Of a stretch of DNA of 35,048 nt, positions 24,610 through 32,509 are shown piece by piece. Position 1 is the stretch's first letter. Each line of letters opens with the position of its first letter. The stretch covers positions 1 through 35,048 of the forward strand of contig URKM01000017.1 in assembly GCA_900548365.1 (NCBI GenBank), given 5' to 3'. Source of the DNA: an uncultured Collinsella sp. GTDB taxonomy: Bacteria; Actinomycetota; Coriobacteriia; Coriobacteriales; Coriobacteriaceae. The notes beneath the pieces are model-generated. The model had not been told where the DNA came from, searched no databases, and saw only the letters and a program-made list of their open reading frames with translations. The position numbers and the translations under genes are program-made.

Positions 24610-24636
24610 ACCGTTTACTGGTATATAACGACCGTT
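24610..24636 (-). promoter_or_regulatory. AACGGT-N15-AACGGT element, copy B (PTS operon)
   Basis: On the minus strand AACGGT occurs at 24636-24631 and 24615-24610, again 21 bp apart, in the same orientation as the operon. It is centred about 88 bases before the predicted transcription start. Confidence 0.8.
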
Positions 24637-24650
24637 CACCAGTTATATAC
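24621..24650. repeat. Inverted repeat GTATATAAC-N12-GTTATATAC
   Basis: A perfect 9-bp inverted repeat that interleaves with AACGGT copy B. A related CTATAAC-N13-GTTATAG repeat lies upstream of the EamA gene (25883-25909). It may be a second operator, for instance for a GntR-type dimer. Confidence 0.5.
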
Positions 24651-24786
24651 GTCATATCCTAGACGGGATCCGAGGTGCTCCCGCGGAGCAGCTGCAGCGC
24701 GATGCCCGCGGACGGATCCCGCGCGAAACCGGCCCGGTCCGGCGGGCGTATCCCGACGCGGCGCGATTCCCGCCCGAAAGCGCGGC

Positions 24787-25845
24787 CTACCGCGGCGCGA
24801 TCCAGGTCTGCCAGTCGCCGCCGTTCACGAACTCGGCGTAGTCCGCCGCCTTGCCCTGTGCCCACGCCCGTCCACTGAACCGCATGGACTCCTCTACATG
24901 ACCGTAGAACTCGCTGCGGCGGATCTTCTCGAAGCTCATGTTCATCACGAAGATGGAAATGAGCACCAGGCAGATGCCCGCCATCTTCACCGGCCCTGCC
25001 GATTCGCCGTAGACGCCGATGCCCACCAGCACGGTCGCGACGGTCTCGAACGAAGCCACCACCGGAACCTTGGATGCCTCGAGCCCCATTGAAAGGCCGT
25101 TCATATAGAAGATGTACGCCAGGGCCGTCGGGATGAGGCCGAACCCCAGCAGGAAGAGTAGCAACCGCGGACTCGCCGCCACGACGATATCCGTCCAAGG
25201 GAACGCCAGGACGAGCATGGTCGCACCGCCGAATACGAACCCGTAAAACGTCACCGCCAGCGGATGCGCCCGCTCGGTCGCGACCTTGCTGAACACCGCC
25301 AGCAGGGCGCCCATGAACCCGGCGGCCACGCCGGCTATGATGCCGAGCATGGAGAAGCCCATCGAAGAGAAATCGCCGTTCGTCACCGCCAGCACGCACC
25401 CGATGATGTTGATCGCGATCGAGGCGAACTTGTTCGAGGTCGCTGGCTCGCGATAGAGCAGCCGGCCCAACGCGACGCCGAATACCGGCGAGGTATAGAG
25501 CAGGACCGACGCCGTCGACATGCCCACCTCGCCCATCGAGATGTAATACCCGAGGTTGGCGAACGCAAGCCCCACGATGCCCACGAGCGCACAGGAAACA
25601 AGCGACGAGGGAGGCACGCGGAACAAGGCGAGCGCAGACGGGCGCTCGCCCGCAGGCACCCCCGACCCGCGCACCCCCATCGCGGCGAGCACGGGCGCCA
25701 GCATAGCCGCGCCGAACAGCAAGCGCAGCGCGGCGATGCTCACCGAACTCAGTCCCAACGCGGTGAGGTTGTTGACGAAGATACCGATACATCCCCACAT
25801 CAGCGCTGCAATCAGCACCAGCGCATAGCCCTTTTTCGCGTTCAC
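24787..25845 (-). CDS. EamA/DMT-family permease in the PTS/SIS locus
   Basis: A 352-residue membrane protein with about ten hydrophobic segments in two EamA repeats (KKGYALVLIAALMWGCIGIFVNNL; LGIIAGVAAGFMGALLAVFS) and a soluble C-terminal tail of about 50 residues. Proteins of this fold include amino acid and metabolite exporters. Set between the SIS gene and the PTS genes, it could export the amine, such as lysine, released by deglycation; this is inference. The start is a GTG at 25845 preceded by GGAGGAGG eight bases upstream; the in-frame Met far upstream would cross the promoter. Confidence 0.82.
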   Translation of the reverse strand: MNAKKGYALVLIAALMWGCIGIFVNNLTALGLSSVSIAALRLLFGAAMLAPVLAAMGVRGSGVPAGERPSALALFRVPPSSLVSCALVGIVGLAFANLGYYISMGEVGMSTASVLLYTSPVFGVALGRLLYREPATSNKFASIAINIIGCVLAVTNGDFSSMGFSMLGIIAGVAAGFMGALLAVFSKVATERAHPLAVTFYGFVFGGATMLVLAFPWTDIVVAASPRLLLFLLGFGLIPTALAYIFYMNGLSMGLEASKVPVVASFETVATVLVGIGVYGESAGPVKMAGICLVLISIFVMNMSFEKIRRSEFYGHVEESMRFSGRAWAQGKAADYAEFVNGGDWQTWIAPR

Positions 25846-25882
25846 GGCGTCCGCCTCCTCCGTTCGAATGTTCCCTTCCACA

Positions 25883-25909
25883 CTATAACAGACGTTATAT
25901 TCGTTATAG
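25883..25909. promoter_or_regulatory. CTATAAC-N13-GTTATAG inverted repeat upstream of EamA gene
   Basis: A perfect 7-bp inverted repeat within the AT-rich promoter area of the EamA permease, 38-64 bases before its GTG. It resembles the TATAAC/GTTATA arms at 24621-24650 of the PTS promoter, hinting at a shared regulator. Confidence 0.45.
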
Positions 25910-26005
25910 ATGTCTATGATTTGATTTATCAGGCACTCGCAACGGCACGGGAGAGAGCGACCGGCCGCGCTGCTCAAGCGGAACCCCGGCGCCCGACGCT
26001 TCGAG

Positions 26006-26998
26006 CTAATATGCGAGCTTCCACATGTAGCGACGGGTCATGTAGTCCTTATGGGTAACCCGGGAGAGGGCGCGCATATAAACGTTGTTCAGAATCGGCG
26101 AGAAGACCAGGTGGTTGAAGTACTCGGACACCGAATCCTTGATGTCATTCAGGCCGAGCTCCTTCGCGTCGAGCTGATAGACGCGGTCGCCGCCGTACTG
26201 GTCCACGAAGCGGATTCCGCGCTCGTCGTTGCCGCGCGAACGGCCCACCGAGATGAGCTGGAACAGCGACGTGCGCTTGTCCAGGATCTCGAAGGGACCA
26301 TGGAAGAAGTCGCACGTGTTGATCGTGCAGGAGTCGATCTGAAGCATCTCCTGGATGTTGCAGATGGAGAAGACGTACGCCGCACCATAGAGCGGGCCCT
26401 GGGCCATCACGTTGATGCAGGGCTTATCGGCGTTCTGCCGCGCCCAGGCCTCGGCGAGCGGCGTGGTGTAGGCCACAGCCTTGCGATAGATCGGATCGAC
26501 CAGGTCGAAGGCTGCCATCGCGGTCTCGTACTCCGCATAGCCCTCCGTTTGCTGCACGAGCTCCATGGCGATCATGGTCACCACGGCGGAATTGGTCTCG
26601 CCCATGTTGGTCTCATCCACCGCGAGGCTGCCGTACTGCATCTTGTACTCGCAGACCTCCGTCAGGCGCGATTCGTCCACATACACGCCCACGGTCGCGG
26701 CACCCAGGTCGCGCGCGACCTCGGCGGCCACGATGGTCTCGGCCGTGCCGCGCATGGACACGGCGACGACCAGCGTGTTCTCGTCCACATAGCGCGGCGT
26801 CGCATGAACGAACTCGTTGCTGGTGTAGCCCGAGGACACAATCTGGGTCGCTTCATGCTCCATAAAGTATTGGGCTGGGTAGTTGCCGCCGTTCGATCCG
26901 CCGGCGCCGACCCACACCACGCGCTTGATGCCGCCCACATCCTTCTTGCTCTCGAGGATCTTGGCAACCATGTCCCTAACTTGTTCCTGTTTCTTCAT
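26006..26998 (-). CDS. SIS-domain fructoselysine-6-phosphate deglycase-like protein
   Basis: A 330-residue double-SIS protein. N-terminal motifs are VWVGAGGSNGGNYPAQYF, YTSNEFVHATP and a Ser/Thr phosphate loop VSMRGTAETIVAAE; the second SIS half carries CDFFHGPFEIL, and the protein ends TRRYMWKLAY. TSNEFVHATP and the RRYMWK end are what I recall of FrlB/GfrF fructoselysine-6-phosphate deglycases, which form glucose-6-phosphate and lysine. The start at 26998 is preceded by AAAGGA; the frame is open to 27043. It is divergent from gntR 2 with the AACGGT element between them. A relation to other SIS enzymes, such as glucosamine-6-phosphate deaminase types, cannot be excluded. Confidence 0.82.
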   Translation of the reverse strand: MKKQEQVRDMVAKILESKKDVGGIKRVVWVGAGGSNGGNYPAQYFMEHEATQIVSSGYTSNEFVHATPRYVDENTLVVAVSMRGTAETIVAAEVARDLGAATVGVYVDESRLTEVCEYKMQYGSLAVDETNMGETNSAVVTMIAMELVQQTEGYAEYETAMAAFDLVDPIYRKAVAYTTPLAEAWARQNADKPCINVMAQGPLYGAAYVFSICNIQEMLQIDSCTINTCDFFHGPFEILDKRTSLFQLISVGRSRGNDERGIRFVDQYGGDRVYQLDAKELGLNDIKDSVSEYFNHLVFSPILNNVYMRALSRVTHKDYMTRRYMWKLAY

Positions 26999-27090
26999 GG
27001 CTATCGGTCCTTTCGTCATCCGTATCGCCATTACTTGATACAAGTTAGATATAAGCCTGGACCACGCGAGAGCGCATCATTTCCACGGTA

Positions 27091-27117
27091 AACGGTAGTA
27101 ATTGAACCGTGAACGGT
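27091..27117 (+). promoter_or_regulatory. AACGGT-N15-AACGGT element, copy C (SIS/gntR intergenic)
   Basis: AACGGT at 27091-27096 and 27112-27117, 21 bp apart, between divergent SIS gene 2 and gntR 2. Extra half-sites flank it: ACGGT at 27085-27089 and an inverted ACCGT at 27106-27110. A weak minus-strand -10 (TATATC, 27048-27053) for the SIS gene lies about 54 bases from the element centre. Confidence 0.78.
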
Positions 27118-27157
27118 CATTTGCTTGCATTCTTTAGCACAACGCTTCGAAATAGGC

Positions 27158-27184
27158 ACCATATAAGTTATGGTATTGACCATA
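27158..27184. promoter_or_regulatory. Alternating ACCATA/TATGGT half-sites before gntR 2
   Basis: ACCATA (27158-27163), TATGGT (27169-27174) and ACCATA (27179-27184) alternate with spacers of 5 and 4 bases. TATGGT-N4-ACCATA is a perfect inverted repeat and contains the 11-mer ATGGTATTGAC (27170-27180) shared with gntR 1. The position 35-60 bases before the ATG suits an autoregulatory GntR/HutC operator. Confidence 0.55.
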
Positions 27185-27218
27185 CAAGTTTGAACTATTA
27201 AAGAGATTCGAGAGCGAT

Positions 27219-27944
27219 ATGAATGTAAGGACATCGAGTGCGGACGCCCTCTATTGCCAGCTCGCCGAGGACCTGCGGGGCAAGATCATCGGCGGCGTAT
27301 ATCCCTGCGGCTCAAAACTGCCTTCGGAATCCGAGTTGATGGCCGATACCGGTTTCTCGCGCAGCACGGTGCGCCACGCCCTCGAGATACTCGTGGACGA
27401 GGGACTCGTCGTAAAGGAGCGCGGTCGCGGCGCGTTCGTCTCCGCAACCCTGCAATCCCATGCCGATGAAACCGTGTTCTCGAGCTTCACTACGAGCATG
27501 CGGGATGGTCACGCCGAGTTCGAGACGCGTCTCGTGGACGCCCGTATGGCCGATGCCGCGCCGGACATAGCCTCGTTTCTCAACGTCGATCCCGCAAGTC
27601 CCGTCGTCGAGCTGGTGCGTCTGCGCTATCTCGACCACGAGCCGTTCTGCTTGGAGACCACCTGGCTGCCCGCGGAGTTCCAAGAGCTGCTCGACACCGA
27701 TCTCGACCGCCGCTCGCTCTACGCAGCGCTGCGCGAGCGCTTCCATCGCGTCCCCGCCAACGGCCATAAGACGTTCGAGGTCTGCTTCGCTCGCCCGCGC
27801 GAGGCGTTCCTGCTCGACGTCGAGCGCGACACCGCGCTCATGCTCGTGACGGACTTCGTCTACGACATCGACGGCGGGCCGCTCCACGTCTCGAAGCGCG
27901 TCATGCGCACCGATAAGACCAAGTACACCGAACCCATCCGTTAA
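27219..27944 (+). CDS. GntR-family (HutC subfamily, UTRA domain) regulator 2
   Basis: A 241-residue protein with an N-terminal winged helix-turn-helix (about 8-75, LPSESELMADTGFSRSTVRHALEIL) and a UTRA effector domain (about 90-235). It is divergent from SIS gene 2, the usual layout for a local regulator of the deglycase and PTS genes, comparable to FrlR in other fructoselysine loci. The start has GAGAG nearby. The two GntR proteins of the locus are similar in layout but clearly different in sequence, so they probably sense different ligands or control different transcripts. Confidence 0.9.
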   Translation: MNVRTSSADALYCQLAEDLRGKIIGGVYPCGSKLPSESELMADTGFSRSTVRHALEILVDEGLVVKERGRGAFVSATLQSHADETVFSSFTTSMRDGHAEFETRLVDARMADAAPDIASFLNVDPASPVVELVRLRYLDHEPFCLETTWLPAEFQELLDTDLDRRSLYAALRERFHRVPANGHKTFEVCFARPREAFLLDVERDTALMLVTDFVYDIDGGPLHVSKRVMRTDKTKYTEPIR

Positions 27945-27979
27945 TCCTTGGTGGCCAGCGACGTACCGCCGCAGCCACC

Positions 27980-28055
27980 GCCCGATGCGCCCGGGCGCGC
28001 AAGCGGGCCTCGGTCGTTAGTCGTCGTCGCCCGATGCGCCCAGGCGCACAAGCAG
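27980..28055. repeat. 27-bp direct duplication at the 3' end of mfd
   Basis: 27980-28006 and 28029-28055 agree at 24 of 27 bases, offset 49. The second copy encodes the mfd C-terminal residues around LLVRLGASG; the first lies past the mfd stop in the gap to gntR 2. The offset is not a multiple of three, so it is not an in-frame extension. Confidence 0.7.
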
Positions 28056-31000
28056 TCCCAACGCGGCCTGCACGCAGGTCATGCTCTCATCGCTCGCGTC
28101 GATGCCGCGACCCACGCCCGAGCCCGCGCCGGCGCCGACGCGATAGGGCACGGTGAGCTTTCGGCTCTTGGGATAGTTGATGGCCCCCAGCTGGCCCTTG
28201 AGCTCGAACGCGACGGTCTTGGGCACGTCGACCCCCTGGAACACCAGGCGCCCCTGCGTCAGCGCGACGCTCTCCAACCCCAGGCGCTCAGCGCGGATGC
28301 GGATGCGTGCGCGGTCGAACAGGTTCAACGCCGCCTGCGGCAGCTCCCCGTGCTCGTTTTCGCACTGCTCCTGTACCTCGTCCACGGCGGCAAGCTCATC
28401 GGCCGCCGCCAGCTTTCGATACACCAGCACCCGCTGGTCGACCGCGGGCAGGTACTCCTCGCTCAGGAAGAAATCTGCCGGCAGGTTGATCGTCACGCCG
28501 GATTCCTCCACATCGGAACCGCTCTCCCCGCGGGCCTCGGCAACCGCCTGCCCCAGCATCTGCGTGAACAGGTCGAAGCCCACGCTCGAGAGGTTGCCGT
28601 GCTGCTCCGCGCCCACGAGCGAGCCGGCGCCGCGGATTTCGAGGTCGCGCATGGCGATGCGCATACCGCTGCCCAGGTCCTGGAACTCCGAGAGCGCCAT
28701 CAGGCGCTCGGTCGCCTCCTCGGTAAGCGGCAGCTCCCCCGGGAACATGAAGTACGCGTACGCCTGCGTGGCGGAACGCCCCACGCGCCCCTTCAGCTGG
28801 TAGAGCTGCGCGAGGCCCAAGCGCTGCGAGTCCTCGATGATCAGCGTGTTGGAATGCGGGTTGTCGATGCCGCTCTCGATGATGGTCGTCGCCACGAGCA
28901 CGTCGATCTTGCCGGTCGCGAACTGGACCATAACGTCCTCGACCTCGCGCGGGCTCATCTTGCCGTGTGCCACGCCCACGCGGGCCTCGGGCGCCGCCTC
29001 GTGCACGCGCTCGACGGCGTCCTCGATGGTCTTCACGCGATTCGACACGTAGTACACCTGGCCGCCGCGACCCGTCTCGAGGCGGATCGCCGCCGAGACC
29101 ACGTCGGGGTCGTACTCCCCCACGTGCACCTGCACGGGACGCCTGCCCGTGGGCGGCGTGGTGATGAGGCTCATATCGCGCACGCCCGAGATCGCCATCT
29201 GCATGGTGCGTGGGATGGGCGTCGCCGAAAGCGTGAGCACGTCGATCTGCTCGCGGATGTTCTTGAGCTGCTCCTTGTGCTGGACGCCGAAGCGCTGCTC
29301 CTCGTCGATGATGACGAGGCCCAGGTCGTGCGGGTTCACATCGGAGGACAGCAGGCGATGCGTGCCCACCAGCACGTCGACCTTGCCTTCGGCGAACGCC
29401 GCGAGGGCGCGACGCTGCTGCGCCGGCGTACGAAAGCGGCTCATGACCTCGACTTCCACGCCGAAGGGGGCGAAGCGCTCGAAGAACGTCTCGTAGTGCT
29501 GCTGGGCGAGGATGGTGGTGGGGCACAGCACCATGACCTGGCGGCCGCCGTCCACGCATTTGAATGCCGCGCGCAGGGCGACCTCGGTCTTGCCGAAGCC
29601 GACATCCCCGCAGAGCAGGCGGTCCATGGGCTTGGCGCTCTCCATGTCCCCCTTGATGTCGGCGATCGCGTCGAGCTGGTCATGGGTGGGCTCGTAGGGG
29701 AAGCTCTCCTCCATCTCGATCTGCTCGGGCGAATCGGGACCGAATGCGTAACCGGTGATGGATGAGCGACGCGTGTAGAGGTCTACCAGGTCGAACGCCA
29801 GCTTCTTAGCGCTCTTGCGCGCCTTGTTGGTGGCGCGGCTCCAATCGGCGGTGTTCAGGCGGGTGAGGCGCGGGTTGGCACCGTCCGGCCCCACGTAGCG
29901 CGTGATGCGGTCGACCTGCTCGAGCGGCACGTAGAGCTTGTCGCCGTCGGCGTACTCCAGCAGGAAGTAATCGCGCTCGCGACCCGCCACCTCCTGGCGC
30001 ACGATCTCGGCGAACAAGGCGATGCCGTGCGTGGCGTGGACGACGTAGTCGCCCGGCTTGAAGGGGAAGGTGACCTCGGTGACGTCGACGCGGCGGCGGG
30101 CGCGTCCGCGGGCGCGCTTGGCGTCCATGCGCGCATTGAGGTCCGCGAGCGAGAACACCGCCAGGTGCGCCTCAGGCACGACGGTGCCCGCCGGCAGGGC
30201 GGCATCGATGAAGGTGACGCGGCCGCGCGTGATGGTGGGGACGGTCGGGCCGGAGGCGCCCTCCTCGAGGCCGCGGGCGTTCAGCGCGTCGGCGCGTCGG
30301 CGCGAGACGGCGGGGAGCTCGACCGTCGGCGCGGCGCCGTCAAGCTCGCCGGCGTTCGCCGGATCGCTTGAGAGCGACTCCTCGAAGGGAATCGACTCGT
30401 CGGTGAAGCTCAGCTCCATGGACTCGCGCGCGCCGCGGTCGGGGATGGCGAACAGCACCGCGTAGCGGTTGTTCACCACCTCCTGGATGCGCGAGATGAA
30501 ACGGTTGTCCGAACCCGCGAGCGCGGGCTGCTCGAGCTTGAGCTCGGCCGTCACCGCACCGCCGGCGCGGATTAGGCTCACGTAGTTCAAGCGCTGCTGG
30601 CGACCGAAGTCGAGCTCCTGGGGGCGCACGTAGAGTCCGTCGAGGCGCGCCACCTTCGCGTCGCCGGCGCGGCGCTCCAGGTCCTCGTACGCGCGCATGC
30701 AGTCGTCGAACAGCGAGCGCGGCTCCGACAAGATCACCAGCGCGTCGTCTGAAAGATGGGCCAGCGGGCTCTCCGTGCGCTCGTACAGCAACGGCAGATA
30801 GCGGTCGAGCTCGGGGGTGACGATGCGCTGCTGGACCATCTCGAGCATCGCGGCGAGCGCGGTGTCGTTTTGCGCCGGCAGATACAGCGCCGCGCTGATC
30901 CGCTTGACCGCCTCGTCGGTCAGGGCCAGCTCGCGACACGGGAAGATCTCGACCTCGTCCTCGTCGCCGATGGTCTGGCCCGTAGAGGCCACCATGCGGC

Positions 31001-31625
31001 GGATGCGATCGATCTCATCGCCGAAGAACTCGATGCGCACCGGCGCCGTCGTCTGAGCGGGATAGACGTCCACGGCGTCCCCGTGCACCCAGAACAGGCC
31101 GGGGGCGTCGGCTGCCTCCGAGCTGGTGTACCCCATGCCCACAAGCATGCGCGGCACGTCTTCGAACGGCACCTCCTCGCCCACCGCGAAGCGCGTCGAT
31201 GCCCAATACCCGCTCTCGCGCGGCGGCACGCAGCGGAGCAGCGCGCGGGCCGACGCCACCAGCACGCAGTTCTCGCCCCTGGCCACGCGGCCCAGCGCGG
31301 CGCAGCGGGCCGCGACGACGGCATCGTCGGGGGCGTCGTCCTTCCAGGGGTAGTCGGCGCGCTCCGGGAAGCGCACGACGTGCTCGAGGCCCAGATACGC
31401 GGCGAGCGAGCGATAGGCGCGGTCGGCCGAATCCTCACCCGACACGATATAGACCGTGGGACGCGGGCGACGAGCAAACTGCGCTGCGACCATGAGGGTG
31501 CGGCCGGACTGGGAAATCGCCAGCGTGGCGTCTTCGCCGCGACCGAGCGCCGCCTCGATGGCCTGGGGCGCTTCGGCGGTGTACAGCTGTGCGGCGATGC
31601 GATGTATGAGCACGTGCGTCTCCAT
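28017..31625 (-). CDS. mfd: Transcription-repair coupling factor Mfd
   Basis: A 1202-residue ATP-dependent translocase that removes RNA polymerase stalled at DNA lesions and recruits UvrA. Order: UvrB-like N-terminal domains (about 1-370); an acidic linker; the CarD-like RNA polymerase-interacting domain (about 520-580, FKPGDYVVHATHGIALF); the RecG-like helicase with Walker A GDVGFGKTE (673-681), DEEQ (774-777) and SATPIPRT; then the helicase C half; and a C-terminal TRCF domain (about 1040-1145). Length is normal. ATG 31625 is preferred; a GTG five codons upstream is possible, and neither has a clear ribosome site. nth lies upstream beyond a terminator. Confidence 0.96.
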   Translation of the reverse strand: METHVLIHRIAAQLYTAEAPQAIEAALGRGEDATLAISQSGRTLMVAAQFARRPRPTVYIVSGEDSADRAYRSLAAYLGLEHVVRFPERADYPWKDDAPDDAVVAARCAALGRVARGENCVLVASARALLRCVPPRESGYWASTRFAVGEEVPFEDVPRMLVGMGYTSSEAADAPGLFWVHGDAVDVYPAQTTAPVRIEFFGDEIDRIRRMVASTGQTIGDEDEVEIFPCRELALTDEAVKRISAALYLPAQNDTALAAMLEMVQQRIVTPELDRYLPLLYERTESPLAHLSDDALVILSEPRSLFDDCMRAYEDLERRAGDAKVARLDGLYVRPQELDFGRQQRLNYVSLIRAGGAVTAELKLEQPALAGSDNRFISRIQEVVNNRYAVLFAIPDRGARESMELSFTDESIPFEESLSSDPANAGELDGAAPTVELPAVSRRRADALNARGLEEGASGPTVPTITRGRVTFIDAALPAGTVVPEAHLAVFSLADLNARMDAKRARGRARRRVDVTEVTFPFKPGDYVVHATHGIALFAEIVRQEVAGRERDYFLLEYADGDKLYVPLEQVDRITRYVGPDGANPRLTRLNTADWSRATNKARKSAKKLAFDLVDLYTRRSSITGYAFGPDSPEQIEMEESFPYEPTHDQLDAIADIKGDMESAKPMDRLLCGDVGFGKTEVALRAAFKCVDGGRQVMVLCPTTILAQQHYETFFERFAPFGVEVEVMSRFRTPAQQRRALAAFAEGKVDVLVGTHRLLSSDVNPHDLGLVIIDEEQRFGVQHKEQLKNIREQIDVLTLSATPIPRTMQMAISGVRDMSLITTPPTGRRPVQVHVGEYDPDVVSAAIRLETGRGGQVYYVSNRVKTIEDAVERVHEAAPEARVGVAHGKMSPREVEDVMVQFATGKIDVLVATTIIESGIDNPHSNTLIIEDSQRLGLAQLYQLKGRVGRSATQAYAYFMFPGELPLTEEATERLMALSEFQDLGSGMRIAMRDLEIRGAGSLVGAEQHGNLSSVGFDLFTQMLGQAVAEARGESGSDVEESGVTINLPADFFLSEEYLPAVDQRVLVYRKLAAADELAAVDEVQEQCENEHGELPQAALNLFDRARIRIRAERLGLESVALTQGRLVFQGVDVPKTVAFELKGQLGAINYPKSRKLTVPYRVGAGAGSGVGRGIDASDESMTCVQAALGLLVRLGASGDDD

Positions 31626-31643
31626 TCGAGTAGCGTTCACGCC

Positions 31644-31672
31644 GAAAACCCGCCCAAAGCGCTTGGACGGGT
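31644..31672 (-). terminator. Terminator after nth
   Basis: A 10-bp stem with one mismatch (31648-31657 with 31663-31672) and a 5-base loop, followed on the minus strand by TTTT. It lies between the nth stop and the mfd start. Confidence 0.65.
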
Positions 31673-31710
31673 CGGCGCGATCGAGTTTCTGCGGCTATTC
31701 TACCCGAGCG

Positions 31711-32373
31711 CTACGCCATACGCGCGCTCGGGCAGATGTCCGCCAAGGGGCATTCCCCGCACAGGGGCTTGCGTGCATCGCAGATCTCGCGCCCCAGCAT
31801 GATCCATTGGTGGTTGACGTCGTTCCAGTACTCGCGGGGCAATATCTTGAGCAGGTCCTGCTCGGTCTTGAGCGGCTCCTTCTCATGCGTCTTGGGAGAG
31901 AGCTTCAGGCGGTGCGCGATCCGGTTGACATGCGTGTCGACCGCGATGCCCTCCACGATGCCGAAGCTTACGTTCAGCACGATGTTGGCGGTCTTGCGCC
32001 CCACGCCCGGAAGCGTGACGAGCTCCTTCATATCGGCGGGAACCTCGCCGCCGTAATCGGCGACGATCATCTGAGCGGCCTCGACGCAGTGCTTCGCCTT
32101 CGTTTTATAGAAGCCGAGCGACTTGATGACCTCGGCGACCTCGGCCGGCGTCGCACCCGCCATCGCCTCGGGCGTCGGCCAGCGGTCGAACAGCTCGGGC
32201 GTCACCTTGTTCACCTGGGCGTCCGTGGTCTGTGCCGAAAGCAGGACCGAGATCACCAGGCGGAACGGATTCGCGTGGTCCAAGAAGCACTCGACCGGGC
32301 CGTAGCGCTCGTTCAGCCGGCGGCACACCTCGATCGCACGCGCGGTCTTCGCCGCGTTCGTCTCCCTCGGCAT
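31711..32373 (-). CDS. nth: Endonuclease III (DNA glycosylase/AP lyase)
   Basis: A 220-residue base-excision repair enzyme that removes oxidised pyrimidines and cuts the abasic site. The helix-hairpin-helix LPGVGRKTANIVL contains the catalytic Lys, and the catalytic Asp is in VDTHVNR. The C-terminal 4Fe-4S cluster has the classic C-X6-C-X2-C-X5-C spacing (CDARKPLCGECPLADIC). The start at 32373 follows AAGGAGG eight bases upstream; the frame is open for 20 more codons without a better site. It has its own promoter region in the 136-base gap to rmuC. Confidence 0.96.
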   Translation of the reverse strand: MPRETNAAKTARAIEVCRRLNERYGPVECFLDHANPFRLVISVLLSAQTTDAQVNKVTPELFDRWPTPEAMAGATPAEVAEVIKSLGFYKTKAKHCVEAAQMIVADYGGEVPADMKELVTLPGVGRKTANIVLNVSFGIVEGIAVDTHVNRIAHRLKLSPKTHEKEPLKTEQDLLKILPREYWNDVNHQWIMLGREICDARKPLCGECPLADICPSARMA

Positions 32374-32509
32374 CGCAGCCCCTCCTTCTTTCCTCAAAGG
32401 CTCCTTCGCGGGCATCGTTTTATCCGCAAGCATACCAAATCCCGGGCAAACAGGCGCCCGCCCGCCATCGAACCGCGGCAGCCGGACGCATCCAGCGATA
32501 CCCCTTGCG

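Noticed and set aside
24663..24720. Inverted CGGGATCCG / CGGATCCCG arms after the EamA gene
   Set aside because: The loop is about 40 bases and there is no T-run, so it was not called a terminator.
27948..29765. 605-codon plus-strand open frame
   Set aside because: Antisense to mfd; biased composition and no domain.
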